From an uncultured Oscillospiraceae bacterium (lineage in GTDB: Bacteria; Bacillota; Clostridia; Oscillospirales; Acutalibacteraceae), in contig URKX01000008.1 in the NCBI GenBank assembly GCA_900548545.1, positions 4,541 to 68,540 on the forward strand: a stretch of 64,000 bases of DNA, given 5' to 3'. Numbering within the stretch: position 1 is the first letter of the stretch; each line of letters opens with the position of its first letter. Made by a program: the position numbers and the translations under genes. This document shows positions 27,603 to 36,070 of the stretch, one piece after another. The notes under the pieces are model-generated. The model was not told the origin of the DNA and ran no database searches. It saw nothing but the letters and a program-made list of their open reading frames with translations.

Positions 27603-29063
27603 TCAGGGCTGGTTGACAATCCCCACGAACAGGGGCAGCCCATTATAGGTGGTGATGGCAAACAGGAAGGGCCGGTCTAGGATGAAGTCCAGTTCCTGGG
27701 GTTCGGAGAAGGCGCTTGCTGCATTGGCAGCCAGCACGGTGTAGGCAGCGGCCTCCACGCCTTCCTCGTCCACTGTGACCCGTACATCGTGCTGGGCCTG
27801 GGAGAGGAACAGCTCCTGGGGTTCGGCGGTCAGGGGGGAGAAGTCCGCCTTGGTGATGTCCATCACGTCTGTGACCCCCAGGGCTGCAAGCCCCTCCAGC
27901 AGGTTGGTTTCGCTGGTGATGTCAAACTTGGGCAGGGCCAGGTTAATTTTCCGGTTTTCCCGGTCCTCCCACTCAAACCCGCCGCCTCCTGCGGTGAAGA
28001 ACTCCACCACTTGGCCCTGGGCTAAAAGCTCTTCCGGGGTGGTGCCCTCATCGGGAAGCACCAGCCACATGGTGGTTTCTCCCAACCCCTTGCCAATGGC
28101 TCCAAAGCGTTCACCCCGGTAGTAGAGGTCGTCCTCCGAGGTCTGGTGGAGGAATTCCGCCTCCACGTCGCCGCTGGGGGCGTGGAACGTCTGGGTGGCG
28201 GTGTTCTCCGGGTTGAACTCGTCGCTCCAACCGGCCTTGTAATACAGGGTGGTGGCCAGTGCCAATACGGTTTCCGGCCGCAGCTGGATGCCCTCTGCCT
28301 GCTCCTGCAGCAGCCCGCCGGTCTGCTCATTGAGCCAGTCCCGTAGGGCCTGGGTGTAGGCTTCGTCGCCCATATTCCCCTGGAAGGAGGAGGCGTAGTA
28401 GTTTTCCGCCAGGGTCTTTAAGGTGTCCTGGTTGTAGGAGAGGTCATCCCGCAGCCACACAGAGCTGGCCAAGATGGTGGTAGTAGTGCCATCGTCCTGG
28501 TAGGCGCCTTCCCATACGGCCTTGGCCTGTTCCCGGGTGTCCTCCAGAGAGCTGCTGCCCAGCAGGTCTAAAATCTGCTGGCGGCTTTCCCCGTCGGTGA
28601 CCTCTGCCAGCATGGCCAACGCCATATACACGTTCAAAGGGGAGTAGGCGGCGTTTTCTCCCTCTTTGCCGGACAGGAACACCGGCACGCTCTTTTCAAA
28701 AAAGCTGTCCAAGCCGTCGGCGTAGCCCGGCTCTTGCTCCAACGCTGCCTGGCTTTCCCGATAAGCTTCTTCCGCGGCATCGTAGGCGTCAAAGTCTACT
28801 TCCTGGGTGCCGGCGTCTAGATAGTCCATGGGGTCGGGCCGGGGGACCAGCTGGGGGTAGTGGGCGGTTTGCAGGGCATAGGTGCCCACCTGGAAGACGT
28901 CCCCCTTGGGCCAAAGCACCGCTCCCACGGCCACAGCCACCACCAGCACAGCGGCTACGGCGGAGATCCAAAGGGGTTTGCGGTGGGGTTTCCGGCGCTG
29001 GCTGCGCTCCAGCACTTGGTCGTCGATGTGTTCCATGGCTTGGTACAAGTCTTCGTCTTTCAT
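27603..29063 (-). CDS. Membrane-anchored serpin coupled to a sigma factor
   Basis: The 486-residue protein has a short charged cytoplasmic N-terminus (1-30, MKDEDLYQAMEHIDDQVLER), one transmembrane helix (about 31-51) and a linker. A complete serpin domain follows (about 115-486). Serpin marks include SPLNVYMALAMLAEVTDG, LATTLYYKAGWSDEF, LALPKFDITSETNL and DRPFLFAI. The reactive-loop hinge EEGVEAAAYT (433-442) keeps the small residues needed for loop insertion, so it should be inhibitory. Counting 17 residues from Glu433 puts the scissile bond at Ala449-Ser450, suggesting elastase-like or papain-like targets. The N-terminus resembles that of clostridial anti-sigma factors. Its ATG overlaps the sigma gene's stop (ATGA). 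The start at 29063 follows GGAGGG. Confidence 0.9.
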   Translation of the reverse strand: MKDEDLYQAMEHIDDQVLERSQRRKPHRKPLWISAVAAVLVVAVAVGAVLWPKGDVFQVGTYALQTAHYPQLVPRPDPMDYLDAGTQEVDFDAYDAAEEAYRESQAALEQEPGYADGLDSFFEKSVPVFLSGKEGENAAYSPLNVYMALAMLAEVTDGESRQQILDLLGSSSLEDTREQAKAVWEGAYQDDGTTTTILASSVWLRDDLSYNQDTLKTLAENYYASSFQGNMGDEAYTQALRDWLNEQTGGLLQEQAEGIQLRPETVLALATTLYYKAGWSDEFNPENTATQTFHAPSGDVEAEFLHQTSEDDLYYRGERFGAIGKGLGETTMWLVLPDEGTTPEELLAQGQVVEFFTAGGGGFEWEDRENRKINLALPKFDITSETNLLEGLAALGVTDVMDITKADFSPLTAEPQELFLSQAQHDVRVTVDEEGVEAAAYTVLAANAASAFSEPQELDFILDRPFLFAITTYNGLPLFVGIVNQP

Positions 29064-29617
29064 AAATAACCCTCCTTTTGCAAGTGGTCTTTCAGCTTGT
29101 TTCGGGTGCGGTTGAGGATCACGGACACATGGTTTTCCGTCAAGCCGTACTTCTGGGCAATCTCCTTGACCGGCTCGGTGAAAAAGTACCTTCGGACAAA
29201 CACATCCCCTTCCCGGGGCGGCAGCTGTTCCACGAAGTTCCGGATGCACGTTCCCAACTCCTTGGCAACCAGGGCACCATCCAGGTCCTCGCTGCCTGCC
29301 ACGCATTGGGAAAGCTCCTCCAGTACCAAGGGGAGCTGCCCGCCTCCCCGCTTTTGAGCGGAATTGGCCTTAAAGCGGTTGAAGGCCAGCCGCCGGGTGA
29401 TCTTGGCGAAAAACATCCGCAGTACCTGGGGGCGGTGGGGCGGCATGGCGTTCCAAGCAGAGAGCCAGGTGTCGCTGACGCACTCTTCCGAGTCCTGGAA
29501 GTTATCCAAGATGTGGTTGGCGATGGTGAAGCAGTAGATGCCGTATTTCTCTTTGGAACAGGCAATGGCTTGCTGGTCCCTGTCCCAGTACAGCTGGACA
29601 ATTTGCAGGTCTTCCAT
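29060..29617 (-). CDS. RNA polymerase sigma-70 family factor (ECF type)
   Basis: The 185-residue protein has the two ECF sigma regions. Region 2 (residues 15-85, YGIYCFTIANHILDNFQDSEECVSDTWLSAWNAMPPH and RMFFAKITRRLAFN) binds the -10 element. Region 4 (LPPREGDVFVRRYFFTEPVKEIAQKYGLTENHVSVILNRTRNKLKDHL) contains the helix-turn-helix for the -35 element. It should direct RNA polymerase to a small regulon, probably including its own operon. The start is ATG 29617, nine bases after AGGAGG. The following gene, overlapping by four bases, encodes a membrane serpin where an anti-sigma factor is normally found. Confidence 0.92.
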   Translation of the reverse strand: MEDLQIVQLYWDRDQQAIACSKEKYGIYCFTIANHILDNFQDSEECVSDTWLSAWNAMPPHRPQVLRMFFAKITRRLAFNRFKANSAQKRGGGQLPLVLEELSQCVAGSEDLDGALVAKELGTCIRNFVEQLPPREGDVFVRRYFFTEPVKEIAQKYGLTENHVSVILNRTRNKLKDHLQKEGYL

Positions 29618-29740
29618 CTTTCCCAACCTCCTCTTTCAAAACCCTCTCACCTTATAAGACAACTTTTCACCGCGAATCTTACACCCAGTATAAAAGAATT
29701 TTTCCCCCCGCGCAATGGCCTGCGGCTTTTTGGGAAAAGG

Positions 29741-29763
29741 AAAAGCCCCGCCGCAGGGGCGAG
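29741..29763 (-). terminator. Intrinsic terminator after the YkvI-like gene
   Basis: On the minus strand GCCCCTGCGGCGGGGC is followed by TTTTCC. It is a modest terminator 32 bases past the stop. Confidence 0.65.
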
Positions 29764-29794
29764 ACTTTTTCAAAGATCTTTTGGAGGGAACGCG

Positions 29795-30949
29795 TTACTG
29801 TTTGGGAGCCGGTTCCTTGGTGTCGAACCGGGTGACGATCATGTGGACGATGTAGGGAATCAAAATAACCGGGATGGCCAGGTAGGCAATGCCGCTGTAT
29901 GCCTTTTGGATCAGGTTCAGCAGGCCGAATTGGGCGATGCCGAAGTCCACCACGCAGCAGACCAGGGCGGCGATGACCTCTTTTTTGGTGATGCGAAACC
30001 GTCCCAGGAAAGCTTTGGGGGAGGCTTTTTCACTGGGGGTGCCGCAGACCCGCTTCACCATGGCGGCCACCATATTGACAGCGGTGGACACAGCCCCCAG
30101 GATGATCAGCAGGGAGATGAGGGGCGTCATGAAGGAGGCGCCTACGCCGTTCTCCACCATGAACAAGGTGGGGACACTTTGGGAAGCGGCTTCCGGGTTG
30201 GTGTAAATGGTCATCAGGCCTAGCACCACCATCACCATCATCAGGGCGTTGACCACAGCCCCCAGGCCCATACTCTTCACCGCGTCCCCAGGCTTTTCAA
30301 AGGACTTGGCGTGCTGGACGAACACGGCGATGTTGGACAGCTGGAAGGTGCCGTACAGGAAGGCCGAGTACAGGGCTGGGCCCAGGGGCAGGTGCTGTTC
30401 CCCCATAGAGGTGACCGCTTCGGAGATCTTCCCGGTGTTCAGGGCGATGTTGGGCGGATAGACGATCAACAGACCAGCAATGATGCAGATGGACAAAATG
30501 GACGCCACCCGCCGCACCAGGTCGGTGCCGAAAATGGCCACCACAAAGATGAAAATGCCGATGAGGAAGGTACACAGCAGGTAGGGCAGGCCTGTCAGCT
30601 GGCTGAGGGTGGCGCCGCCGGTGGCAAAGGCCACTGCCGGGGCCACGCACATGACGCACAGGTACAGCAGCTCAAACAGGTTGGAGAAAACCGGGGCGAA
30701 CTTCCCGTAGAAGGCGTTGTTGTAGGAGCGGTAGTCGTAGACCTGGTGTTTCCGGGCAAACCGCAGGCTGTAAGCGAAGAAGATCCCGTTGTAGGCCATG
30801 GCCAGCACCGGCATGATAATGCACCAGGCGCCGTAGCGGACAAAGTAGCTGTAGATCTGGGCGCCGGAAGCAAAGCCGCCGCCAAAGTGGGTGGTAAACC
30901 ACACAAAGGCCACCCCCAACACCAAAGCCCCTGTCTTAGCCTTTTTCAT
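29795..30949 (-). CDS. YkvI-family membrane transporter (amino-acid permease-like)
   Basis: The 384-residue protein has 10 or more hydrophobic helices and begins KTGALVLGVAFVWFTTHFGGGFASGAQIYSYF. The GGGFASGxxI stretch matches the unwound first helix of LeuT-fold YkvI proteins. It has no signal peptide. The start lies one base after the stop of the dehydrogenase, so both are in one transcript under the T-box upstream. YkvI members are poorly characterised. Control by a T-box that reads as Trp-specific suggests uptake or export of tryptophan or a derivative, which is an inference from regulation only. Confidence 0.8.
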   Translation of the reverse strand: MKKAKTGALVLGVAFVWFTTHFGGGFASGAQIYSYFVRYGAWCIIMPVLAMAYNGIFFAYSLRFARKHQVYDYRSYNNAFYGKFAPVFSNLFELLYLCVMCVAPAVAFATGGATLSQLTGLPYLLCTFLIGIFIFVVAIFGTDLVRRVASILSICIIAGLLIVYPPNIALNTGKISEAVTSMGEQHLPLGPALYSAFLYGTFQLSNIAVFVQHAKSFEKPGDAVKSMGLGAVVNALMMVMVVLGLMTIYTNPEAASQSVPTLFMVENGVGASFMTPLISLLIILGAVSTAVNMVAAMVKRVCGTPSEKASPKAFLGRFRITKKEVIAALVCCVVDFGIAQFGLLNLIQKAYSGIAYLAIPVILIPYIVHMIVTRFDTKEPAPKQ

Positions 30950-30950
30950 G

Positions 30951-32045
30951 TCACTGCACCGCCCTTTCTTTCAAAACTTCCATTGCCTCTTCCAGCATTT
31001 GCCGGGTCACACGGTAGGGGTAGTGGGCAATGTCCGACATGGTGGGGATCACATCCACGCATTCTTCCCACTGCTCCGGGGTGATCTCAAGTTCCTCTAG
31101 GCGGGTGGGCAGCCCGATGGACTGGTTCAGCTGATAGATCTTTTCAAACTCTTCCTTTTGGCCGTCCACTAGCAGCGCCAGCAGGATGCCAAAGGCAACC
31201 ACTTCCCCATGAAGGTGGCGTTCCTCGATGACAGGGTAGGCGGTGAGGGCATAGAACACAGCGTGGGCCAGGCCGCTGTTGTAGTCTGGGGTGAAGTCCT
31301 TGGTCAGGAAGATGGAGGCAATGCCGGTAGTGACCACAATGGCCAGCACCACCTGCTCCACCGCGTAGGTGCACAGCCCCTGTTTGTGGTCCTCCAAAGC
31401 CTGTTTGCTGTAGGTGAGCAGGGGGTCGCGGCACATCCGGCTGACCTCCACACCCAGGGCGGTGAAGTGCTCCAGCCGCTCATCCCGGGAGGAGATCATG
31501 GCCTCGTAATACTTGGCATAGGTGTCGCCGATGCCCGCCCACAGATACTGGCTGGGGGCTTTGGCAAGGATCTCTGTGTCGATAAAGGCGTGCATGGCGG
31601 GACGTACAAAGAAGTTGGGCTTTAAGAAGGTGCCGTCCTCGTTGTACATGATGGACACTGAGGTGGTGGCGGCGCAATTGGAGGCGATGGTGGGGAAGGT
31701 GAACACCGGCTTGTCGTCGGTGATGCATAGGCACTTTACCGTGTCCAGGGCCTTGCCGCCGCCCACGCCGAACACCATGTCCGCCTCCTGATAGAGGGGC
31801 ATAGCCCGCAGGCGTTCCACGGTGGCGTAGGTGCAGTTCTCGCCGTAAATCTCCTTGCCAATGATCTCTAAGTTGGTCTGCTCCACGTAGGAAACGATCT
31901 TGCCGTAGGCAGCGGCCAGGGCTTTGCGCCCGCCGATGACCAGCACTTTCCTGCCGTAAGACTCACACACCGGGCCGATCTTGTCGTAGATGGTGCTGCC
32001 GATGGAGTAGCTTGGCAGATGGACCTCGTAATTTTCCAGTTTCAT
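30951..32045 (-). CDS. Iron-containing alcohol dehydrogenase / glycerol dehydrogenase-like (HcxA-like?)
   Basis: The 364-residue protein belongs to the dehydroquinate synthase-like/Fe-ADH superfamily. The NAD site reads GGGKALDTVK after VFGV. TFPTIASNCAATTSVSIMY is the phrase typical of glycerol dehydrogenase and E. coli YbdH/HcxA types. Metal ligands should come from GIGDTYAKYYEA, GLAHAVFYAL and HLHGEVVAFG. HcxA reduces 2-oxo acids; the substrate here cannot be read directly. It is first gene behind a T-box leader and is followed after one base by the YkvI-like permease. If the Trp reading of the T-box is right, an indole-containing or amino-acid-derived 2-oxo acid is a reasonable candidate substrate. 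Confidence 0.85.
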   Translation of the reverse strand: MKLENYEVHLPSYSIGSTIYDKIGPVCESYGRKVLVIGGRKALAAAYGKIVSYVEQTNLEIIGKEIYGENCTYATVERLRAMPLYQEADMVFGVGGGKALDTVKCLCITDDKPVFTFPTIASNCAATTSVSIMYNEDGTFLKPNFFVRPAMHAFIDTEILAKAPSQYLWAGIGDTYAKYYEAMISSRDERLEHFTALGVEVSRMCRDPLLTYSKQALEDHKQGLCTYAVEQVVLAIVVTTGIASIFLTKDFTPDYNSGLAHAVFYALTAYPVIEERHLHGEVVAFGILLALLVDGQKEEFEKIYQLNQSIGLPTRLEELEITPEQWEECVDVIPTMSDIAHYPYRVTRQMLEEAMEVLKERAVQ

Positions 32046-32075
32046 AATCGTACCCCTTTCCGGGACGGGGCAAAT

Positions 32076-32346
32076 AAAAAGCGCCCTTGTCCCTTACAAA
32101 AACTATGCAGGGACAAGAGCGCAACACTCCTGCGGTGCCACCCGGCTTGACGCGGTACCCGCGTCCACTCACGCATACGAAACCCATATGCTCTCTTTGG
32201 TAACGGAGTTGGTTCTCCGGCTTGCTTACTGCTGTTTCAGCTCGCCCTCAAAAGCCCATTCGCCTCAGCCCCTCCTGCTGCGATCCCACCATCCGCAGCT
32301 CTCTGGAAGCAGGTATCCTGAGGTTACTTGCTCTTTCTCAACGGTT
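32076..32346 (-). promoter_or_regulatory. T-box leader, specifier TGG (Trp)
   Basis: On the minus strand the leader has an AGTAA bulge, the apical phrase AGAGAGCTGCGGATGGTGGG, then CTGAGG-CGAA-TGG-GC. CTGAGG pairs with CCTCAG after AGTAA, which puts GAA and the codon TGG (32256-32258) in the specifier loop. The T-box core GGGTGGCACCGC lies at 32132-32143. Its TGGC bulge pairs with a tRNA end GCCA, fitting the G73 discriminator of bacterial tRNA-Trp. The terminator arms (GCGC.CTTGTCCCT / AGGGACAAGGGCGC + TTTTT) are at 32076-32122. The leader is expected to read through when tRNA-Trp is uncharged. Confidence 0.88.
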
Positions 32347-32353
32347 TGGTATT

Positions 32354-32382
32354 ACGTTATCACATAAAAGCGCAAAAGTCAA
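32354..32382 (-). promoter_or_regulatory. Promoter of the T-box leader
   Basis: On the minus strand TTGACT and TAACGT are separated by 17 bases; the -10 is weak. Confidence 0.5.
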
Positions 32383-32419
32383 TGGGGAAACCATGTTTTT
32401 TTAAGGCCCCAAACAGGGA

Positions 32420-34201
32420 TCACCACGGAGTCAGCTCCAGGTACAGGTCTTTGTACTGCTTGGCGGAGTTCTCCCAGGATACGTCCTTGGCCATATCGCG
32501 CTGGACCACTTCGTCCCAGTGGGAGCGGTTGTCGAAGTAGATCGTTTTGGCACGGTTGATGGCGTCTAAGAGCAGGCCCGGCTCGTAGCGGTCAAAGGTG
32601 AAGCCGTTGCCGTCCCCTGTGAAGGTGTTGTAGGGCTCCACAGTGTCCTTTAAGCCGCCGGTTTCCCGAACGATGGGGATGGTGCCGTAGCGCATGGCGT
32701 TGAGCTGCGTCAGGCCGCAGGGCTCAAACCGGGAGGGCACCAGCAGCGCGTCGGCGCCGGCGTAGATCCGGTGGGCCCTGGCCTCATCGTATTGGATGCA
32801 GGCGGCAAAGGCGCCCCGGTTGGTATCTTCGTAGTAGCGGAAGGCGTCCTCATATTGCTTGTCGCCGGTGCCCAGAACCACCACTTGGGTGTTGCCGTCC
32901 AGCACTTGAGGGATGATAGCGTTGACCAGATCCAGGCCCTTTTGGTTGGTGAGCCGGGAGATCAGCCCGATGACAAACTTGCTGGGATCCTCTTCCAGCC
33001 CCAGTTCTTTTTGCAGGGCCAGCTTGTCCTCCATTTTGCGGTCCAGCACGTTCCCCAGGCCGTAGTTTACAGCCAGGGCAGGGTCTGTTTCGGGGTTCCA
33101 CATCCCGTAATCAATGCCGTTGACAATGCCCCGCAGCTTGCCGCTGTGGTAGCGCAAATGGCCTTCCAAAGTTTCCCCGTATTCGCTGGTTTGGATCTCC
33201 TGGGCATAGGTGCTGCTGACGGTGGTGATCCGGTCAGCGTAGGCAAGGCCGCCTTTGAACATATTGGCGTCGTTGTAATCCTGTTTTAAGGCGCCCATGT
33301 TGAACACAGAGTCAGGCAAGCCGGACCAGTATTGGATGGTGGGGATGTTGTAGATCCCTTGGAAGCGGAGATTGTGGATGGTGAGGATGGACCGGGCTCT
33401 GCCCACCGGCGAATCCTGGAACAGGGTGCGCAGGTAGACCGGCACCAGGGCGGCCTGCCAGTCGTGGCAGTGGATGATGTCGGGGATCCAATTCATAAAG
33501 TTCAAAGCAGCCAGGGCAGCCTTGCTGAAGAAGCAGTATTTGGGTATATCATCCACCAGGTTGATATAGGGGTTACCCGAGGAGAAAAACTCCTGGTTGT
33601 CAATGAAATCGTACACCACGCCGTCGCAGATGTACTCCATGATGCCCACGTAATACTCCCGGCCGGTCCGGCCCAAGTCCATGTAGAACTCTCCCCGGTA
33701 GATCATCTTCTCCTGGTATTTCTGGGGGATGCAGGCATAGCGGGGCAAAATCACCCGCACATCGCAGTTGAGCCGCACCAGTTCCCGGGGCAGGGCGTAC
33801 ATCACGTCCCCCAAGCCACCGGTCTTCACAAAGGGATGGCACTCGGAGCCAATGAAGGCAACACTTCTGCGGGGGAGGTCAGTCTGCACCTCCAGGGCCG
33901 GGGCTTCCTCCGCAACTGGGGTAGGCTCTTTTGCCACGGGGGCGGCTTCTTCCGCAACAGGGGCAGGCTCTTTCGCTACGGGGGTAGTTTCCACCGCAGC
34001 AGGGGTGGCTTTTTTCCTGGTGGAAGCAGCTTTTTTAGGGACAGCCCTCTTCCGGGTGGCTGCTGTCTTTTTTGTGGCAGGGGCAGCTTCTTTCACAGGG
34101 CCAGTGGGCTCTGTGACGGGAACGTCTTTTTCCACAGAGGGGGTTGCGGCTTCTATGGGAGCTGCGCTCTTTTTTGCGGGTTCTGCTTTTTTTCTTGCCA
34201 T
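32420..34201 (-). CDS. glgA: Glycogen/starch synthase, second copy with Lys/Ala/Pro-rich N-terminal tail
   Basis: The 593-residue GT5 enzyme carries about 110 residues of low complexity before the catalytic domain. Lys/Arg-rich segments (KKAEPAKKSAAP, TRKRAVPKKAASTRKKA) come first, then a PVAKEP/PVAEEA repeat. The GT5 domain begins RSVAFIGSECHPFVKTGGLGDVMYALP, with the ADP-glucose Lys of KTGGL intact, unlike the operon copy at 17353. It keeps HDWQAALVP, SRLTNQKGLDLV and VPSRFEPCGLTQLNAM. ATG 34201 follows AAGGAAG and the tail is read in frame from it, so the tail is real coding sequence. It stands alone, away from the glg operon. The tail may tether the enzyme to glycogen, polyanions or partners. 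Confidence 0.92.
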   Translation of the reverse strand: MARKKAEPAKKSAAPIEAATPSVEKDVPVTEPTGPVKEAAPATKKTAATRKRAVPKKAASTRKKATPAAVETTPVAKEPAPVAEEAAPVAKEPTPVAEEAPALEVQTDLPRRSVAFIGSECHPFVKTGGLGDVMYALPRELVRLNCDVRVILPRYACIPQKYQEKMIYRGEFYMDLGRTGREYYVGIMEYICDGVVYDFIDNQEFFSSGNPYINLVDDIPKYCFFSKAALAALNFMNWIPDIIHCHDWQAALVPVYLRTLFQDSPVGRARSILTIHNLRFQGIYNIPTIQYWSGLPDSVFNMGALKQDYNDANMFKGGLAYADRITTVSSTYAQEIQTSEYGETLEGHLRYHSGKLRGIVNGIDYGMWNPETDPALAVNYGLGNVLDRKMEDKLALQKELGLEEDPSKFVIGLISRLTNQKGLDLVNAIIPQVLDGNTQVVVLGTGDKQYEDAFRYYEDTNRGAFAACIQYDEARAHRIYAGADALLVPSRFEPCGLTQLNAMRYGTIPIVRETGGLKDTVEPYNTFTGDGNGFTFDRYEPGLLLDAINRAKTIYFDNRSHWDEVVQRDMAKDVSWENSAKQYKDLYLELTPW

Positions 34202-34523
34202 AACGGATCTTCCTTTCAGATATCTAAAAAAGTGCGGGGGATGTCCACAAGGATGGGTCTGTCCCGCCCTTGCTTTTTGATTGCTCTTGGAGTATTTTTT
34301 GGAAATCTCCTGTGATGGGTGTCAGGAAAGAAACGTGTTCCCTGGTACAGTTTGGAGAACGCTTGGAACGCCTTCCTGTTTTTAGTTTATTATAGCAAAA
34401 AAATATATATGACACAAGAAATAATAGTAAAAAAGCTGGCTTTTGAACGAGTTTCTTTTCCAAAGGCATTGAAAAGAAGGGGCCAGCCGGTACCTCAACT
34501 GTTTTTCAGCTGGTAGGGGAGGG
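34202..34523. other. Intergenic region between glgA2 and the VOC gene
   Basis: About 320 bases, AT-rich in the middle (34380-34440), presumably holding the glgA2 promoter on the minus strand. No gene or clear hairpin is seen. Confidence 0.4.
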
Positions 34524-34904
34524 TCAGGCCCCGTTTTCGATCACCTGCAACTCTACCCGGTACCCGTCCGGGTCTGCCAAAAAGCAGGAGTAAACGGGGA
34601 ACCGGCTATGCTCTGCCGGGGGCGAAACCGGCTGCGCCCCCTGTGCCAAAGCTGCCTGCCACCGGGCATCCACCTCGGCTCGGTCCGTGCAGTTAAGGGA
34701 AAGGCAGACGCCTTGGGCGCCGCTCAACGCTGGCCGGCCATCCCCATAGGCGCAAAACCCCCAGTACCCGTAGCCTGTGTCATAGATCTCCGCCCCGCCG
34801 GGTTGGACCATCGCAAGGCGCAGCCCCATAATTTGGGTGTAAAACTTCCTGGTGCGGGCCAGGTCTTTTACGGGTAAAAATACAACGCTTCCTGTCATTT
34901 TCAC
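34524..34904 (-). CDS. VOC (glyoxalase/bleomycin resistance-like) family protein
   Basis: The 126-residue protein is one vicinal-oxygen-chelate unit: SVVFLPVKDLARTRKFYTQIMGLRLA at the start and CFLADPDGYRVELQVIE at the end, the usual beta-alpha-beta-beta-beta pair. VOC proteins bind a metal and act as isomerases, dioxygenases or antibiotic-binding proteins. The C-terminal Glu of RVELQ is a likely metal ligand, while the N-terminal ligand position is not an obvious His. The substrate is unknown. The gene is solitary and on the minus strand. Confidence 0.8.
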   Translation of the reverse strand: MKMTGSVVFLPVKDLARTRKFYTQIMGLRLAMVQPGGAEIYDTGYGYWGFCAYGDGRPALSGAQGVCLSLNCTDRAEVDARWQAALAQGAQPVSPPAEHSRFPVYSCFLADPDGYRVELQVIENGA

Positions 34905-35590
34905 AGGATCGCCTCCTTGTTCATACAGTATGCTCCCAGATGGGTGAGCTCAAGGGAGTTTCCGGGCGGTACGTGCCTCAAATGGCCCGCGCGAAATGGC
35001 GTTCCATTGCGTCAAAGGCAGCATCATGTTATAATGCCTACAGAGGGGAGGAAAAGCGTAAAAGCTAAAGGAAGCTGCCTGTTTCGCATGGGTACCCATA
35101 ATCTCTCCTAGCGCGGGGAACACAGTCTTTATGATACCCTTTCCTTTCTGGGAATGTCAATGGCCTGGCTGCGGCCAAGGGGGAGTACGCCAGAAATGGG
35201 TTGTCACGACCTTTACCGTGACTGCCTGCGAAAAGCCCTGTTTTTAGGCTTTCACTATGGAGAACAGCAATCTATCCGGGCATTGGGAGGGGCGGTTTAC
35301 GTCTTCCGAAGCGGCCGGACAGGAGACGTTTACGGAAAAGGCTGCCGTCAAGTACTGGTGGACGCGCCCGCTGGCGTCTGGCTATTTAAAGCGGCAGCAG
35401 GGATATCTGAATGATCTGGCAAAAATGCTGGCGGGCTGTTGATCCCGGGGAGCGCGTCCAGGAGGGATTTTCCGGGCGTATTGAGGATGATAGAATGAAA
35501 TATGGTGAGGTAATCTGGCGGCGGCTGACAAAGAGGGCAAAGCATAACGCCTTATAAAAACCAGCCGTGTTGTTCGTGGAGGAAGTTTTT
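34905..35590. other. Gene-poor stretch, possible decayed gene
   Basis: Nearly 690 bases without a convincing gene. Short open frames exist on the plus strand, for example 35257-35442, ATG preceded only weakly by a purine run, 61 residues with KYWWTRPLASGYLKRQQGY. Neighbouring frames continue similar-looking sequence (DDRMKYGEVIWRRLTKRA near 35490), so this could be a frameshifted remnant. I cannot name its parent. Confidence 0.3.
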
Positions 35591-35983
35591 ATGACCGAAG
35601 TCGTAGCGGCCCTCATTTGGGAGGGTGATACATTCATGATCTGCCAGCGGCCGGCCCACAAGGCCCGGGGGCTCCTTTGGGAGTTTGCGGGCGGCAAGGT
35701 GGAGCCTGGGGAAACAAAAGAGCAGGCCCTGGTCCGGGAGTGCCGTGAGGAACTGGCTGTCACTTTGCAGGTGGGGGAAGTGTTCATGGAGCTTACCCAC
35801 CAGTACCCGGATCTCACGGTGCGTTTGACCCTGTTCTGCGCTTCCATCCAGGAGGGAACCCCCAAAATGCTGGAGCATAACGACATCCGATGGATCACTG
35901 TGGGGGAGATTGACCAGTACCCCTTCTGCCCGGCGGATAAGGAGATTTTAGAAAAACTCAAGCGGGAGAATGGTCAAGGCTGA
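35591..35983 (+). CDS. Nudix hydrolase, MutT-like (8-oxo-dGTP diphosphatase candidate)
   Basis: The 130-residue protein is a single Nudix domain. The Nudix box reads GGKVEPGETKEQALVRECREELAV (two parts here), with the REEL metal-binding Glu residues. VVAALIWEGDTFMICQRP at the start and FCPADKEILEKL at the end match MutT of Firmicutes. It probably hydrolyses oxidised or non-canonical nucleotides to the monophosphate. ATG 35591 follows GGAGGAAG; an in-frame ATG at 35567 lacks such a site. Confidence 0.85.
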   Translation: MTEVVAALIWEGDTFMICQRPAHKARGLLWEFAGGKVEPGETKEQALVRECREELAVTLQVGEVFMELTHQYPDLTVRLTLFCASIQEGTPKMLEHNDIRWITVGEIDQYPFCPADKEILEKLKRENGQG

Positions 35984-36070
35984 ACCCGTTACAGAACACG
36001 GCAAATTTTGCGTTCGATGAGGGGCCGCTGGAATGTAATGGTCCTTATCCTGCCTTCTCTGCGGAAGTTT

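Noticed and set aside
35154..35442. Two short plus-strand frames as genes
   Set aside because: They overlap in different frames, lack good ribosome sites and show no recognisable domain; treated as possible remnants.
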